DNA from: Scalindua sp964344685
Lineage (GTDB): Bacteria; Planctomycetota; Brocadiia; Brocadiales; Scalinduaceae
Direction of reading: 5' to 3'
DNA length: 64,000 nucleotides
Assembly: GCA_964344685.1 (NCBI GenBank)
Contig: CAYFOK010000003.1
Coordinates: forward strand, 62,001 to 126,000
A model generated the notes under the pieces. That model did no database searches. It saw only the letters and a program-made list of their open reading frames with translations, and had not been told where the DNA came from. Shown here piece by piece: positions 63,520 to 64,000 of the stretch. The translations under genes and the position numbers were made by a program. Position 1 is the stretch's first letter. Each line of letters starts with the position of its first letter.

Positions 63520-64000
63520 ATGACAGACAAAAAGGATGACCTGGCAGGTCCGGGAATTGGAGATTATAAAGAGCTGGAAAAAGTACTTCCACAGGATTAT
63601 GATTCTCTGCTGACCCCAAGGGAAACGCAAAAGGCGATCTTTGCAATTAAAAATTACATCGAACATAATCTATGCAGAGAACTCAATCTCATGATGGCAA
63701 CAGTACCTCTTATCGTAGACAATAAGAGCGGTGTAAATGATATGCTGGACCGTGATGGTTCACGTATGCCGGTTCAGTTTCATATCACAAATGACTTGGA
63801 CAAGAATCCTGTAGATGCTCAGATTGTACAGGCTGCAACCAAGTGGAAACGTGTTGCACTGAAGGAATTCAGCTGTGAGGTGGGTGAGGGTATCTGCACG
63901 GATATGAGGGCTGTACGCAAAGACTATTTCCTGGACCACGACCACAGTGCCTATGTGGACCAATGGGACTGGGAGCAGGTGATTACCGCAGAGCATAGAA
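63520..64000 (+). CDS. asnA: Aspartate-ammonia ligase (asparagine synthetase A), N-terminal part
   Basis: The frame runs off the window. The 160 residues seen (PRETQKAIFAIKNYIEHNLC, REL, MMATVPLIVDNKSGVNDMLD, GSRMPVQFHITND, QAATKWKRVAL, TDMRAVRKD) match AsnA, which uses ammonia to make asparagine in the cytoplasm. AGGAGA lies seven bases before the ATG at 63520. The ATP-binding C-terminal half lies outside the window. Confidence 0.93.
   Translation, partial: MTDKKDDLAGPGIGDYKELEKVLPQDYDSLLTPRETQKAIFAIKNYIEHNLCRELNLMMATVPLIVDNKSGVNDMLDRDGSRMPVQFHITNDLDKNPVDAQIVQAATKWKRVALKEFSCEVGEGICTDMRAVRKDYFLDHDHSAYVDQWDWEQVITAEHR

Noticed and set aside
1..64000. tRNA, rRNA or CRISPR array
   Set aside because: No cloverleaf, rRNA core words or regularly spaced repeats could be recognised.

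Overview
The window is AT-rich bacterial chromosome, densely coded, with many two-component regulators, several small c-type cytochromes (CxxCH), a Tat-type export signal and a type IV pilus/type II secretion cluster. Gram-negative cell architecture is clear from lipoprotein signals, a periplasmic MsrA-MsrB, an RND-type membrane fusion protein and ChaN. The mix of haem c proteins, nitric-oxide detoxification and PilM-PilN organisation fits an anammox planctomycete (Brocadiales, Scalindua-like). That is an impression from gene content, not a proven assignment. I see no rRNA, tRNA, CRISPR array or phage.

Layout. 0-5 kb: the 5' end of asd, an RNase HII-like gene, an HDOD response regulator, then decayed sequence (an XRE fragment joined to a comM 3' fragment, and the 3' part of an RND pump). 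5-9.2 kb: a three-gene sensory operon (periplasmic haem c protein with DUF3365, Cache-HAMP-GAF-GAF histidine kinase, single-domain receiver), preceded by a terminator-like hairpin. 9.2-13.4 kb: an intact double-HTH XRE gene next to a second, degraded comM fragment, then a receiver and a sensor kinase that is one reading frame broken by an in-frame TAA. 14-25.8 kb: a minus-strand pilus/pseudopilus cluster (kinase, receiver, GspE/PilB, GspF/PilC, small membrane protein, GspG, three minor pilins, fused PilM-PilN, PilO, PilP-like) with no secretin where one would be expected. A degenerate XRE repeat sits there instead. 25.8-26.8 kb: a graveyard with an IS1595-type remnant and a fourth XRE repeat copy.

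27-31 kb carries hisD, hisC and hisB after a FlgT_C-like protein. 31-34.5 kb holds a PQQ-type propeller, an XhoI/PaeR7I-family restriction endonuclease overlapping a DNA methyltransferase, and a TPR protein. 35-38.4 kb holds metY and metA (the metA specificity residue predicts acetyl transfer, so together they make homocysteine directly from sulfide) and a Tat-exported intradiol dioxygenase. 38.9-39.03 kb has a consensus promoter followed by a strongly paired, pseudoknot-capable RNA candidate. 39-45 kb: an amidohydrolase lipoprotein, a repeat-containing membrane protein, MsrA-MsrB and small unknowns. 45-48 kb: a ThDP enzyme and aldehyde dehydrogenase pair. 48.5-52.8 kb: a MacAB/Lol-like ABC export operon. 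52.9-63.5 kb: mono- and triheme cytochromes, ChaN-PDZ lipoprotein, flavohaemoglobin, glutathione peroxidase, epimerases, a methyltransferase with regulatory domain and two unknowns. The window ends inside asnA.

The strongest second-look items are the four-copy XRE/comM composite repeat, the kinase split by a single stop codon, the haem-sensor operon, the structured RNA candidate near 38.95 kb, and the apparent absence of CTCGAG sites in a window that encodes a CTCGAG-family endonuclease.
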